DNA of 64,000 nt, from assembly GCA_964585305.1 (NCBI GenBank), contig CAZPDM010000008.1:14758-78757 (forward strand), in the 5' to 3' direction. The stretch's first letter is position 1; each line of letters starts with the position of its first letter. The stretch comes from CAZPDM01 sp964585305. Lineage in GTDB: Bacteria; Planctomycetota; Uabimicrobiia; Uabimicrobiales; JABWCH01. This document shows positions 28,252 through 37,227 of the stretch, one piece after another. The notes below the pieces were generated by a model. That model did not search any database and was not told the DNA's origin. It saw nothing but the letters and a program-made list of their open reading frames with translations. A program made the position numbers and the translations under genes.

Positions 28252-28296
28252 AAAAAAATAACCTGGAAGCTAAAAAATCTTCCAGGTTATTTTTTT
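28252..28296. terminator. Bidirectional terminator between isoamylase and flippase
   Basis: An 18-bp stem pairs 28252-28269 with 28279-28296 around a 9-base loop, with A- and T-runs at the ends. It serves the convergent genes on both strands and overlaps the last codons of the leftward flippase. Confidence 0.9.
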
Positions 28297-29768
28297 ATAA
28301 ACGGATAAAAATTATATTTTTCTCGTATTTTTTTTATCATTTCAAGAGTGGCATTTTTATCTTCTATAGAGATAACATTATTTTTCCAAAGTGCAAATAC
28401 TTGCAACAAATATGAAACTGTCCAAATTAAGGCTATTTTAAAAAATAAAGATATAGTTAAGTATGATGATATTTTATAAAAGACAGCATATATTATAAAA
28501 CAGTAGGTAAATGTTTTAAAAAGTTTTTTCCAAGGTAGCCAATCTTGAAATTTTATTTTAAGAACATGAGTAAGAATAATTGTATATATCAATGTACTCA
28601 AAGCAGTTGATAAGAAAGTCCCAAGAGCCGGGCCAAGAAGGCCTAATGAAGGAATCAGATATATTCCAAAAAGTAAGTTACAAAGTACAGTAGCCAAAGC
28701 AATATAGAATATATATTTCGTTTTATTAAGAGCTTGTAAAAAAAGATCTGGGCAATATAGCTGCAAAGGAAGTATTGAAATATATAAAGCAAAAATAGGT
28801 GTGCTGGCAATATATTTTTTTGTATAAAAAAGAAGAATAAGATCAACATGAATCAAAAGAAAAGAAAAAAACATTGGTATTATTAGAATAGCACCTCGAA
28901 TAATTTCCGTATGATAAATTTCTATGATTGTAGAATGTTCATTATTCTGATAACATCTTACTAATTTAGGCATTAAAAGTAAACCAATGCTAAATATAAT
29001 ACTTTTTCCAAATGGAATTTCAATTGCACCACGGGAATATACAGCATACGTTTCAGGTAACATAAAACTTGAAATAAGAAAACTATCTAGTTTAGCAGCT
29101 ATAACTAATAATGCAAAAGAAGATACTAAGGGAAAAGAATACAGTAATATTTCTTTACATAGTTTAAAATCCATCCCCAGCCATTCGCCAGCAAAATAAT
29201 AACGAACTAATTTTATTAAGAAATACGTTTTAATCAATTCGATCAAAGCATTGATCAGAAAAAGATATTTTAATTCAACATGCAAATAACTAAACATACC
29301 TAGAATAGGATACATAATAAAGGAAGAAAAAAATTCTATATTCCATATATAACATTGCTTTTTAGCAACAATAGCAACAGAAATGAAAATTTCATTAAGA
29401 GTTCTTAATGCAAGGTTTAAAATAATAACACTAAATAATGGTATCAGATTGGGATTAGAAAATAAATCACATATAAAGTTCCAAATAAAAAAAAGTAACA
29501 AAATAAAAAAAATAATTGAGACTAAAAGCATGATAATAATATGATACAAAACATTTTTAGGATTATCAAAATTCTTCTCAACAAAATATATTACTGCTTT
29601 CGGAAGACCAAGGGCAACCACACCATATAGTGTTGAAAAAAGTAATGTGCCTTGTTGATAAGTACCTAGTAATACATCAGAATAATAACGTGTAATAATA
29701 ATACCAACTAAAATAGCCGAAAATATTTTTAATATATTGCTTATAATCATCAAAATTCGATTTTTCAT
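28287..29768 (-). CDS. Polysaccharide flippase, Wzx/MOP-like
   Basis: The 493-residue protein is hydrophobic throughout, with about 12-14 predicted membrane helices and short polar loops. Features typical of the MOP/MATE-like polysaccharide flippases are the N-terminal SNILKIFSAILVGIIITRYYSD, the middle LLLYSFPLVSSFALLVIAAKLDSFLIS and the later SILPLQLYCPDLFLQALNKTK and LLFGIYLIPSLGLLGPALGT. It would move an undecaprenyl-linked oligosaccharide to the outer face of the inner membrane. The initiating glycosylphosphotransferase candidate is at 4-5.5 kb, not adjacent, and no polymerase is seen. The TPR lipoprotein gene upstream is separated by a terminator. Confidence 0.85.
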   Translation of the reverse strand: MKNRILMIISNILKIFSAILVGIIITRYYSDVLLGTYQQGTLLFSTLYGVVALGLPKAVIYFVEKNFDNPKNVLYHIIIMLLVSIIFFILLLFFIWNFICDLFSNPNLIPLFSVIILNLALRTLNEIFISVAIVAKKQCYIWNIEFFSSFIMYPILGMFSYLHVELKYLFLINALIELIKTYFLIKLVRYYFAGEWLGMDFKLCKEILLYSFPLVSSFALLVIAAKLDSFLISSFMLPETYAVYSRGAIEIPFGKSIIFSIGLLLMPKLVRCYQNNEHSTIIEIYHTEIIRGAILIIPMFFSFLLIHVDLILLFYTKKYIASTPIFALYISILPLQLYCPDLFLQALNKTKYIFYIALATVLCNLLFGIYLIPSLGLLGPALGTFLSTALSTLIYTIILTHVLKIKFQDWLPWKKLFKTFTYCFIIYAVFYKISSYLTISLFFKIALIWTVSYLLQVFALWKNNVISIEDKNATLEMIKKIREKYNFYPFIKK

Positions 29769-29796
29769 AACTCAATATCTTTTCTCAAAAAATATT

Positions 29797-29826
29797 CCTG
29801 TCACCTAGATTTTTCGAGGTAACAGG
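29797..29826 (-). terminator. Terminator of the TPR lipoprotein gene
   Basis: A 10-bp stem with one G-U pair (CCTGTTACCT with AGGTGACAGG on the minus strand) and a 10-base loop is followed by AATATTTTTTGAG on that strand, 13 bases after the stop codon. Confidence 0.8.
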
Positions 29827-29838
29827 ATTCTTAACTAT

Positions 29839-30945
29839 TTAACCTTGCTTACTTTTTTTTTGTAATATTCTTTCTATTTCCATGCGAGCTTCAACTCTTG
29901 CTCGAGAATTAGCTAAAGGATGTTTATCTAAAAATTCTTGTAGATATTTTATTGCAAGATCTGGATTATCTTGAAGCAAAGCAATTTTTGCAAGATTACG
30001 ATAGTGATTAGATAAGTCAGGGGAAACTTCAAGAAGTTTTTTCAATATTTCGCTTGCTTGATCTGCATATTTATTCATTTGAGCCTGATGTTTAGCCTTT
30101 TTACTAGGTTCTTTAGTTTCTTCTCTTAAACGTGCTTCACGGCCAGCTAATTCATAATTCCAATCGGCCATTAGAACTTCTGCTAATTGCCAATTTAAAC
30201 GATTATCTTCTATAGTATCTTTAAGATTTACAACATACTGATCTAAAATTTGTTTTTTATCTTCTTTAATATCCGGTGCTGCTCGTTCTTCTTGAACTTT
30301 AGCCAGATCTTTTTGATATGCAGCAAGTTCTTGATCCATCAATTTTATATACATTGTCATGGAATCAATCGCTTGGGGAAACTCATCGATTCCTTTTGCC
30401 GCATAAGTCATTGCAAGCATTTTATGAAGGCCATGATTACCAGTATCGATAGCAATAGCTTTTTGAAAATGAGTTTGACTTTTATTTAACCATGTCATTT
30501 TCTGGGTTTGCTCTGTTTCGATCTGCTTAACCCAGACATCAAAATTAGTGCTATTTTCATCAACCTTTTGAGCTTTTTTAAGCATATCTGCAATTTTAGC
30601 ACTGCAGTCTAAAGATTTCTTATAATATATAGCACCTAAGCCATAATTTAGCCAAGGATCTGTATCATCAAGTTTATAGGTTTTCTGAAAAATCTCTTCG
30701 GAATCTTCAAATTGGTTTAAAAAATAAAGTGTCCAACCTTTAGAAACTAAAGCATGTTTATATTTTGGATCTATGCCTAAAGCAAAATTTAATTGAGTAA
30801 GCGCGTTCTCATACTTTCCTTTTACATAATATTCCTGGGCACGTTCCATATAGTCATCGCGTTGCTTAATCTTTTCTTGATTTAGACTACAACCCATAAT
30901 ATATATATAACAAAAAATAATTAGCACTATCTTAAAAATATTCAT
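29839..30945 (-). CDS. TPR-repeat lipoprotein
   Basis: The start at ATG 30945 gives a lipoprotein signal (MNIFKIVLIIFCYIYIMGC, Cys 19 as lipid site); earlier in-frame starts would spoil the signal and overlap the repeat region. The 368-residue protein has TPR pairs at about 30-105 (YYVKGKYENALTQLNFALGIDPKYKHALVSKG) and near the C-terminus (NLAKIALLQDNPDLAIKYLQEFLDKHP), with a charged coiled-coil-like section between (QMTWLNKSQTHFQKAI, then LDQELAAYQKDLAKVQEER). It is probably periplasmic and tethered to a membrane, where it scaffolds a complex of unknown kind. Its 5' region contains the 79-base palindromic repeats. Confidence 0.85.
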   Translation of the reverse strand: MNIFKIVLIIFCYIYIMGCSLNQEKIKQRDDYMERAQEYYVKGKYENALTQLNFALGIDPKYKHALVSKGWTLYFLNQFEDSEEIFQKTYKLDDTDPWLNYGLGAIYYKKSLDCSAKIADMLKKAQKVDENSTNFDVWVKQIETEQTQKMTWLNKSQTHFQKAIAIDTGNHGLHKMLAMTYAAKGIDEFPQAIDSMTMYIKLMDQELAAYQKDLAKVQEERAAPDIKEDKKQILDQYVVNLKDTIEDNRLNWQLAEVLMADWNYELAGREARLREETKEPSKKAKHQAQMNKYADQASEILKKLLEVSPDLSNHYRNLAKIALLQDNPDLAIKYLQEFLDKHPLANSRARVEARMEIERILQKKSKQG

Positions 30946-30960
30946 ATTTTTTTTCCATAA

Positions 30961-31215
30961 GGTAGGAAAATATTTGTTGCGGCCTTTGATTGTACCCAAT
31001 CAAAGGTTAAGCGGCAAATATTTTCCGTTAAAAAATAAAGGTAGGAAAATATTTGTTGCGGCCTTTGATTGTACCCAATCAAAGGTTAAGCGNNNNNNNN
31101 NNNNNNNNNNNNNNNNNNNNNNNNNNNNNNNNNNNNNNNNNNNNNNNNNNNNNNNNNNNNNNNNNNNNNNNNNNNNNNNNNNNNNNNNNNNNGCAAATAT
31201 TTTCCGTTAAAAATA
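30961..31215. repeat. Tandem 79-bp palindromic repeats, interrupted by a gap
   Basis: At least two head-to-tail units of 79 bases begin at 30961 and 31040. Each unit can fold into one long hairpin. A 16-bp outer stem has two G-T pairs (GGAAAATATTTGTTGC with GCGGCAAATATTTTCC), and a 10-bp inner stem (CCTTTGATTG with CAATCAAAGG) has a TACC loop. The 100-N gap falls inside the second unit, and bases on its two sides join exactly in phase, so the unknown stretch should be a whole number of units. The units lie between the RNB gene and the TPR lipoprotein start. They resemble REP- or MITE-like palindromic elements; no transposase is nearby. Confidence 0.75.
31093..31192. other. Assembly gap (100 N)
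   Basis: One hundred undefined bases within tandem palindromic repeats. The round number implies a placeholder of unknown true length. Confidence 0.95.
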
Positions 31216-31228
31216 TTTGATTGCTTTC

Positions 31229-33229
31229 TTAGATAGAATCAATATTCTCATTTTTATTTTCTTGTTTAATTTGAGGAATTTCTTCAAAGCGTACTTTCTT
31301 TTTACGAGGGGAAGCTCCCTGTGAACGCAAATATAATTTTTGTCCGATTTCGGGATGTAATGCTATTGGTTTAAATAAAAATTCTTGCATAAGTTCCGGA
31401 AGAAAAACTAATACTTTATCATTATCTAAAAATCTACTAATAAACGCAGTATATTGTTCCCCTTTTGTTTTTTGAAGATACTTATAAATCCAATATTGTG
31501 AACGTAAATGTTCTGCATTCTTTATCATTTTTTCCATACGTTCAATATTTAATTTTATTCTTTGTAAATCTTTTGCATTATATGGCAATGGTTCATTTCT
31601 TAACAAAGCAACAAGTTGACGTTGGATGATCAAATCGCTATATCGTCGCATTGGAGATGTAGCTTGAAGATATGCGGGAGATGCTAAAGTATAGTGAGTA
31701 CCCGGCTCTAAAGAAAGACTTGCTGACGGCAATGACCAACGAATTTTTAATGGATATAGTGGATCGTCTGGAGAAATATCAGCAATAGATGCAGTAGGAG
31801 CTGATTGTAATCGAAAAAGAGTAGCCGCTTTATTCTGCATAAAATATTTTGCTACCTCTGTATTAAAAAGAATCATTAACTCTGAAACAACCAAATTTCC
31901 AGGCATAGGTTGTAAAAGTTTTAAAGTAACATCACCATCGCTTATTTTTATTTTAATATCTGGAATTTCTGCAATAACGGCTCCATTTAACCGTCTCTTT
32001 TCTCTTAATTGCAAAGCAATTTTTTGAATTTGTAAAAATTCCTCTTCTTGCCCTAAAGACTCATTTGGAGAAGTTTGTTCATACGTTCCACGTCTGGCTA
32101 ATTCTAAAACGGTTTGCTCAAAATGATACTTAATTAAATCACCTTGATCATTAAAATAAAAAAAACCAGAAATTGTAGGCCGTCCTACTCCAACATCTAA
32201 AGTTAAGCATTCTTTTACTAACTCTACAGGAAAAATAAAATATTTTTGATCGGGAAAATAAACATTAGAAAAATGTTCCTGGGCAAATCGATCTAATTCG
32301 CTATCTTTCTCAATACAAGAAGCAACATCTGCAATATGAACACCAATAACATGATAACCATCTTCTTGGTAATAGGAAATAGCATCATCCACTTCAAAAG
32401 TTTCAATATCATCTATTGCAATATTCCAAAAATCTTTTAAATACCGACGATTTTCTAAATGTGTAGGAGTTTTTCGTATTCTCTCAGATTCAGCAAATAA
32501 ACTTGAAGAAAATTCCCAAGAAATTCCCAAACGATACAATGTTTCATTTATATCTTTTGGCAGCACTCCTTTTTGTTCAAGTAGAGCAAGAGCATCATCC
32601 GCAGTAAGCGATAATATATTAGCAAAACGTTTTGCTTCAGGTGTAGCCTTATCTTCACCTTCTAAAGCATACTTTTTTAAAGAATCCAGTAATTTTTTTG
32701 CAGGTTCTACTTCTGGATTAAAAATTACGTCTTTATCTTGAAGCCAAGATAATAAATTATCCTCTACAGTGCGATTTTGCTCTTCTATTAAAGCACGACG
32801 CAAATTAGCTTCAACTAATTCTTTAGAAACCTTAACAAAATATCCATTTCGATAAGTAAAATGTGGCTGTTTATTTGACAAAGAAATCCATAACGCACCA
32901 ACATTATCATCCTTTAAATCCTGAAAATATGACGCTGCTAAATCTTGGAAAGAATATTCATCATCCAAATCACAACATTCCCATAATATGGATAAATCAA
33001 CGGTTTGTTTTTGAAAATTCTCGTTAGCAGTTTTCAAAGCAATTTTCATCGTTTTTTCATTATCTGCAACGCAAGATGTTTTAAACATATAAAGAATTTT
33101 TGAAGTAGCAATTTTTGCTTTTTCACCTGTTTCTAAATAAATTTCAGTTTTATCTGTTTCCTGTTTTAAAATCAATCCTAAAAGCAAATCACCACGCCGC
33201 TCAATCCCTGCCAGCTTATAATTTTTCAT
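31229..33229 (-). CDS. RNB-domain exoribonuclease (RNase II/R family)
   Basis: This 666-residue cytoplasmic enzyme should degrade RNA from the 3' end. The RNB catalytic motif lies near residue 270: FWNIAIDDIETFEVDDAIS, with the first Asp and the final Asp pair of the family present. The second acidic position is Glu rather than Asp, as in cyanobacterial and plastid RNB proteins. Later family strings are VIGVHIADVAS, GRPTISGFFYFN, PTASIADISP and YLQATSPMRRYSDLIIQRQL (substrate-binding Arg region). The N-terminal part has a winged-helix/OB-like region, and the C-terminal 60 residues may be a short S1-like barrel before a charged tail. It lies 78 bases after the YbjN-like gene on the same strand. 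Confidence 0.92.
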   Translation of the reverse strand: MKNYKLAGIERRGDLLLGLILKQETDKTEIYLETGEKAKIATSKILYMFKTSCVADNEKTMKIALKTANENFQKQTVDLSILWECCDLDDEYSFQDLAASYFQDLKDDNVGALWISLSNKQPHFTYRNGYFVKVSKELVEANLRRALIEEQNRTVEDNLLSWLQDKDVIFNPEVEPAKKLLDSLKKYALEGEDKATPEAKRFANILSLTADDALALLEQKGVLPKDINETLYRLGISWEFSSSLFAESERIRKTPTHLENRRYLKDFWNIAIDDIETFEVDDAISYYQEDGYHVIGVHIADVASCIEKDSELDRFAQEHFSNVYFPDQKYFIFPVELVKECLTLDVGVGRPTISGFFYFNDQGDLIKYHFEQTVLELARRGTYEQTSPNESLGQEEEFLQIQKIALQLREKRRLNGAVIAEIPDIKIKISDGDVTLKLLQPMPGNLVVSELMILFNTEVAKYFMQNKAATLFRLQSAPTASIADISPDDPLYPLKIRWSLPSASLSLEPGTHYTLASPAYLQATSPMRRYSDLIIQRQLVALLRNEPLPYNAKDLQRIKLNIERMEKMIKNAEHLRSQYWIYKYLQKTKGEQYTAFISRFLDNDKVLVFLPELMQEFLFKPIALHPEIGQKLYLRSQGASPRKKKVRFEEIPQIKQENKNENIDSI

Positions 33230-33307
33230 AAAGGAAAACGCTCCGTAAATTTTAACAAATAACTATACTTCAGAAAGCCAAATTTAATTAGCAGATTATT
33301 TTGAGAT

Positions 33308-33775
33308 CTAATTTAACGGAGTAATATCCATTTTATTATCTTTGCCAAGTAAGTATCTAGCAGAGATCTCACCTCCTATAACATCTGCAACATTAGAAAC
33401 ATTTTTCAACATAGAAAGAAATTCATTATAATCTAAGTCTTTTAAATCTTTTCGAGCAACAATAACTTCAATAAAGTTATCTTTACTTAATGCAAATTTA
33501 GCACTCATAGTTTCCAATTTTGAATTTAATCGCAACAGTTCTTCAAACAATTGGTATTTTTGCTCTGGAGTATCAATGCTAGAAATATCAAATAAAGTAG
33601 AGCTAAGATAAAGAATATCTTCTTTTTGGAAAATAGTCAGCTCAAGTTTTGCTGTTCCAGATCGAAAATCAATCCGAAAAACGCCCGGCTGAGTTTCGAC
33701 AAGTTCTTTCACTTTACCAGAAGTAAGGCGATTTAAATATTCATTAACTAATTTAATTCTACGATCTAATTCCAT
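33308..33775 (-). CDS. YbjN-like / secretion-chaperone-fold hypothetical protein
   Basis: The 155-residue protein has no signal or membrane segment. The order of elements (helix, LTIFQKEDILYLSSTLFDISSI strands, LFEELLRLNSKLETMSAKFALSKDNFIEVIVARKDL) fits the alpha-beta fold shared by YbjN and type III secretion chaperones (TY3S-like); this is fold-level inference. GGGAG lies upstream of the ATG. Neighbours are RsfS upstream, ended by a terminator, and the RNB nuclease downstream. It may help fold or present a partner protein. Specific function unknown. Confidence 0.6.
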   Translation of the reverse strand: MELDRRIKLVNEYLNRLTSGKVKELVETQPGVFRIDFRSGTAKLELTIFQKEDILYLSSTLFDISSIDTPEQKYQLFEELLRLNSKLETMSAKFALSKDNFIEVIVARKDLKDLDYNEFLSMLKNVSNVADVIGGEISARYLLGKDNKMDITPLN

Positions 33776-33837
33776 TTGTTATCTCCCAAAATATCAAAGA
33801 AAAAAGTAATCTCTTACACTTTTTCCTTATTAAAAAA

Positions 33838-33858
33838 GCCGCAGAATTATACTGCGGC
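33838..33858 (-). terminator. Terminator of the clpC-rsfS operon
   Basis: A 7-bp GC-rich stem (GCCGCAG with CTGCGGC) and 7-base loop is followed by TTTTTTAATAAGG on the minus strand. It lies 37 bases after the rsfS stop codon. T-runs also follow on the plus strand. Confidence 0.85.
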
Positions 33859-33894
33859 AACATTTTTTTCAGCCTTCAAGCATTGTACCAGCAA

Positions 33895-34464
33895 TTATTC
33901 TGGTGTATTAGTTATATCATCTTGTTCTTGGTTAGATGATTTTTTTTCTGATTCAGTAGATTCTTCCTGAATAGGAGATTGTTCCACTACTTGATTTAAT
34001 GCGTTCTTTTCTGATTCAGTAGATTCTTCCTGAATAGAAGATTGTTCTACTATAGGAGCCGGTTCTAAATTAGTAAGTATAGCGTGAATAGCTGGAGAAA
34101 TAGGTTGTTCATCAGGACTTTCTGGAGGAAGTTGAACTTGTTTTCCATCGCTCCATATATCATCTAATTCATAAAATTTACGACCTTCTTCTGAAAAGAT
34201 ATGAAGAACAACATCGTCGTAATCAAGAATTGCCCAACGGCCAGTTTCTAAGCCTTCGCTTCCTTGTGGCCTAATTTTTTGTTTAGATAATATGTCTTTT
34301 AAATCTTGAATCATCGCCTGATTATGACGATTAGTTAATCCTGTACAAATTACAAAATAATCTGCTAAGGAACTAACTTTAGATATGTCAATAATGGTAA
34401 TATCTTTCGCTCTATTTTGTCGAACATATTTACCAATAAATATGGCCAAATCTTTAGGGTTCAT
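33895..34464 (-). CDS. rsfS: Ribosome silencing factor RsfS with extended acidic tail
   Basis: RsfS binds ribosomal protein L14 (uL14) and blocks subunit joining when nutrients are scarce. Residues 1-105 contain the family signature: KDLAIFIGKYVRQNRAKDITIIDIS, SLADYFVICTGLTNRHNQAM, RWAILDYDDVVLHIFSEEGRKFYELDDIW. Typical RsfS ends near residue 110-120. Here about 75 residues are added, with two near-identical 21-residue copies (VEQSSIQEESTESEK and VEQSPIQEESTESEK cores) in an acidic Glu/Ser/Thr-rich tail, probably disordered. AGGA precedes the ATG. It lies 32 bases after clpC, so the two are probably co-transcribed. Confidence 0.93.
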   Translation of the reverse strand: MNPKDLAIFIGKYVRQNRAKDITIIDISKVSSLADYFVICTGLTNRHNQAMIQDLKDILSKQKIRPQGSEGLETGRWAILDYDDVVLHIFSEEGRKFYELDDIWSDGKQVQLPPESPDEQPISPAIHAILTNLEPAPIVEQSSIQEESTESEKNALNQVVEQSPIQEESTESEKKSSNQEQDDITNTPE

Positions 34465-34496
34465 GTTTTCCTGTTTAACTTAAAATTTTTTAACTT

Positions 34497-37016
34497 TTAG
34501 AATATTGATTCTTCAGTCTCTGATGTTTTTTTAGCTTTTGTTTCTGCTTTAATTTCTGGAGGAGCTAACTCTTTTTTAAAAGAAGATTCAAAGAAAATTT
34601 TTCCATCTTTAGCATCAACATAGATAAAATTTTGTTTTTGAAATTTTCCTTGAAGTAAATCTTCGGAAATAGGATCCTCAAGAAGTCTTTGCATAGCTCG
34701 TTTAAGAGGACGAGCACCAAAATCAGGATCAAAGCCTTTATCAACAATAATGTCTTTAGCTGATTGGCTCAATTCCATTATTAGACCTTTATTTTTAATG
34801 CGGTCTTTTAATCCAAGCAATTCGATTTCTAGAATATTTTGGATATTAACTTTATTTAATGGCTTAAAGACGATCAAATCATCAAGACGGTTGATAAATT
34901 CTGGGCGGAAATGATTTTCAACTTCCTTAAGCAATTGTTCTTTCATTTTTTCATAAGTGATCTCATCACTGGAATTATGAAAACCTAAAGAAGTTTGATT
35001 TTTAATTTGCCTTGCACCAATATTAGAAGTCATAATTAAAATAACATTTTTGAAATCTACATGGCGGCCAAAAGAATCTGTCAGGCGACCTTCGTCCATA
35101 ATTTGCAAAAGCATATTAAAAACATCAGGATGAGCTTTTTCAATTTCATCAAATAACACTACAGCATAGGGACGGCGACGGATTTTTTCTGTAAGTTGTC
35201 CGCCTTCTTCATAACCAACATATCCTGGAGGAGCACCTGTTAAACGACTAACATTATGCTTTTCCATATATTCGCTCATATCCACAACAATCAAAGATTC
35301 TTCTTGGCCAAACATAAATTTAGCAAGAGATTTTGCAAGGTGTGTTTTTCCAACACCTGTTGGACCTAAAAATATAAAACTTCCCATTGGACGATGTGGA
35401 TCTTTAAGACCTGTACGACTGCGGCGAATAGCTCGGGAAATTGCAGCAATTGCTTCTTCCTGGCTAACAATAACTTTTTTCAACGTCTCTTCCATAGTAA
35501 GCAATCGTTGGGCTTCGTCTTTTTCTAAGCGAGTTAAAGGAATTCCAGTAATATTTGAAACTGTTTCACAAATAATATCTGTATCAACCAATCCTTCACT
35601 TTGTGAAATATTTTCGCGCCATTGACGATGAATTTCATCGCGTTTTCGTTTTTGCTTCATTACGGAATCACGAAAACGAGCAGCACGTTCAAAATCTTGA
35701 TTGGCAACAGCTTCTTCTTTTTCTTTATCTAACTTTCGAATACATTCATCAAGTTCTTTAAGATCTGGTGGCTTTGTCATGCTTTTTAAGCGAACACGCG
35801 CGCCAGCTTCATCCATTACATCAATTGCTTTATCGGGTAAATATCGCCCTGTGATATAGCGATCTGCTAATTCTACAGCAAGTTGCAATGCTTCATCTCG
35901 ATATTTAACACGATGGTGGGCTTCGTATTTATCTCTCAAGCCCTTAAGAATATCTAAGGCTTCTGAAGCAGATGGCGGTTCTACAATAATAACTTGAAAT
36001 CTTCGTTCCAAAGCCCCATCTTTTTCAATATACTTGCGATATTCATCTAAAGTTGTTGCGCCAATACATTGAATTTCACCACGAGAAAGTGATGGCTTTA
36101 AAACATTCGAAGCGTCAATCGCGCCTTCTGCACCACCAGCACCTACGAGCGTATGTAATTCGTCAATAAAAAGGATAATATTTTTAACACGTTTTACTTC
36201 GCTCATAACAGCTTTAATACGTTCCTCAAATTGCCCACGATATTTGGTTCCGGCAACCATCATAGCTAAATCAAGTATAACAATACGGCGATCGCGTAAA
36301 ATCTCTGGAACGTCTCCGCGTACAACTTTTTGAGCCAGACCTTCAACAATAGCCGTCTTTCCAACGCCTGCTTCGCCTAATAAAACAGGATTATTTTTAG
36401 TACGGCGAGATAGGACTTGAACAACCCGTTCGATCTCTTTTTCTCGACCAATCACAGGGTCCAATTTTTGATTACGAGCTAAATCAGTAAGATCACGGCC
36501 AAAAGCATCAAGCGCGGGGGTTTTGGATTTGGCAGAATTTGGAGCATTAGGATTTTTTTCCGCGCTAACTGTAGCTGATTCTGCACCCAAAAATTCTAAA
36601 ACTTCATCGCGTAATTCTTCAAGTTTAAGACCTACAGATGTTAATGCCTGCGCAGCTACACTATCGTTTTCTCTTAAAAGTCCTAAGAGCAAATGTTCTG
36701 TACCAATATAATTATGACCTAGATTATTAGCTTCCTCAAGTGCTAACTCCAAAACCTTTTTTGCTCTAGGTGTAAAGGGGAGTTGCCCCATTTGAATTGT
36801 GCCGGATCCAGGTTTTACAATACGTTCTATTTCTGCGCGGATTTTTCGAGGATCAACATCCAAATTTTTGAGTACATTCGCAGCTACTCCACTTCCTTCT
36901 TGGATAAGCCCTAAAAGAATATGTTCTGTGCCAATATACTCATGATTTAAACGTTGAGCTTCTTGCCGCGCTAGACTCATGACTTTTCGCGCTCTTTCCG
37001 TAAAACGTTCAAACAT
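34497..37016 (-). CDS. clpC: ClpC-type AAA+ chaperone
   Basis: The 839-residue ATPase unfolds proteins for ClpP-type proteolysis. It has a double Clp-N domain (about 1-150; ARQEAQRLNHEYIGTEHILLGL and a second copy EANNLGHNYIGTEHLLLGL) and a first AAA domain with Walker A GEAGVGKT (near 213) and Walker B ILFIDELHTLVGAGGAEGAID. A UVR-like middle region follows (DKEKEEAVANQDFERAARFRD, near 425-460), then a second AAA domain with Walker A GPTGVGKTH (near 548) and sensor-type D2 regions (RPEFINRLDDLIVF). The UVR region and length identify ClpC rather than ClpA or ClpB. AAAGGA lies upstream. It is transcribed with rsfS from a TTGATT-TAAAAT promoter. No CIRCE or CtsR-like operator is recognised and no mcsA/mcsB genes are near. 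Confidence 0.95.
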   Translation of the reverse strand: MFERFTERARKVMSLARQEAQRLNHEYIGTEHILLGLIQEGSGVAANVLKNLDVDPRKIRAEIERIVKPGSGTIQMGQLPFTPRAKKVLELALEEANNLGHNYIGTEHLLLGLLRENDSVAAQALTSVGLKLEELRDEVLEFLGAESATVSAEKNPNAPNSAKSKTPALDAFGRDLTDLARNQKLDPVIGREKEIERVVQVLSRRTKNNPVLLGEAGVGKTAIVEGLAQKVVRGDVPEILRDRRIVILDLAMMVAGTKYRGQFEERIKAVMSEVKRVKNIILFIDELHTLVGAGGAEGAIDASNVLKPSLSRGEIQCIGATTLDEYRKYIEKDGALERRFQVIIVEPPSASEALDILKGLRDKYEAHHRVKYRDEALQLAVELADRYITGRYLPDKAIDVMDEAGARVRLKSMTKPPDLKELDECIRKLDKEKEEAVANQDFERAARFRDSVMKQKRKRDEIHRQWRENISQSEGLVDTDIICETVSNITGIPLTRLEKDEAQRLLTMEETLKKVIVSQEEAIAAISRAIRRSRTGLKDPHRPMGSFIFLGPTGVGKTHLAKSLAKFMFGQEESLIVVDMSEYMEKHNVSRLTGAPPGYVGYEEGGQLTEKIRRRPYAVVLFDEIEKAHPDVFNMLLQIMDEGRLTDSFGRHVDFKNVILIMTSNIGARQIKNQTSLGFHNSSDEITYEKMKEQLLKEVENHFRPEFINRLDDLIVFKPLNKVNIQNILEIELLGLKDRIKNKGLIMELSQSAKDIIVDKGFDPDFGARPLKRAMQRLLEDPISEDLLQGKFQKQNFIYVDAKDGKIFFESSFKKELAPPEIKAETKAKKTSETEESIF

Positions 37017-37085
37017 AAGGCGTTATTCCTTTCCAGGTGACTATTCCCTGGCTAATATTAACAACAAACGAGACTATTTTTTACT

Positions 37086-37114
37086 ATTTTAATCTAATTT
37101 ACATAGAAAATCAA
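37086..37114 (-). promoter_or_regulatory. Candidate promoter of clpC-rsfS
   Basis: On the minus strand TTGATT (37114-37109) and TAAAAT (37091-37086) are 17 bases apart, about 70 bases before the clpC start. Spacing is ideal, and each hexamer has one or two changes from consensus. Confidence 0.5.
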
Positions 37115-37151
37115 CAAAATTTTTTTATGAAAATTTGCTTATATTTTTTGA

Positions 37152-37180
37152 TTGAAAATTGTATGATTAACTGATACAAT
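37152..37180 (+). promoter_or_regulatory. Candidate promoter of the Ser/Thr kinase gene
   Basis: TTGAAA (37152-37157) and TACAAT (37175-37180) are 17 bases apart, ending 47 bases before the kinase start codon. Confidence 0.5.
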
Positions 37181-37227
37181 TCGCTTATTAAAATAATTCC
37201 TAAATTATTTCTTTGGAAGGTTGGCGC

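Noticed and set aside
30961..31215. Integron attC sites or CRISPR-like array in the tandem palindromes
   Set aside because: Units are contiguous without spacers or cassettes, lack clear R'/R'' core boxes, and no integrase or cas gene is present.
37017..37085. CIRCE or CtsR operator before clpC
   Set aside because: Only a 5-bp CCAGG/CCTGG pair is seen in the leader; neither the CIRCE 9-9-9 nor the CtsR heptad repeat is present.
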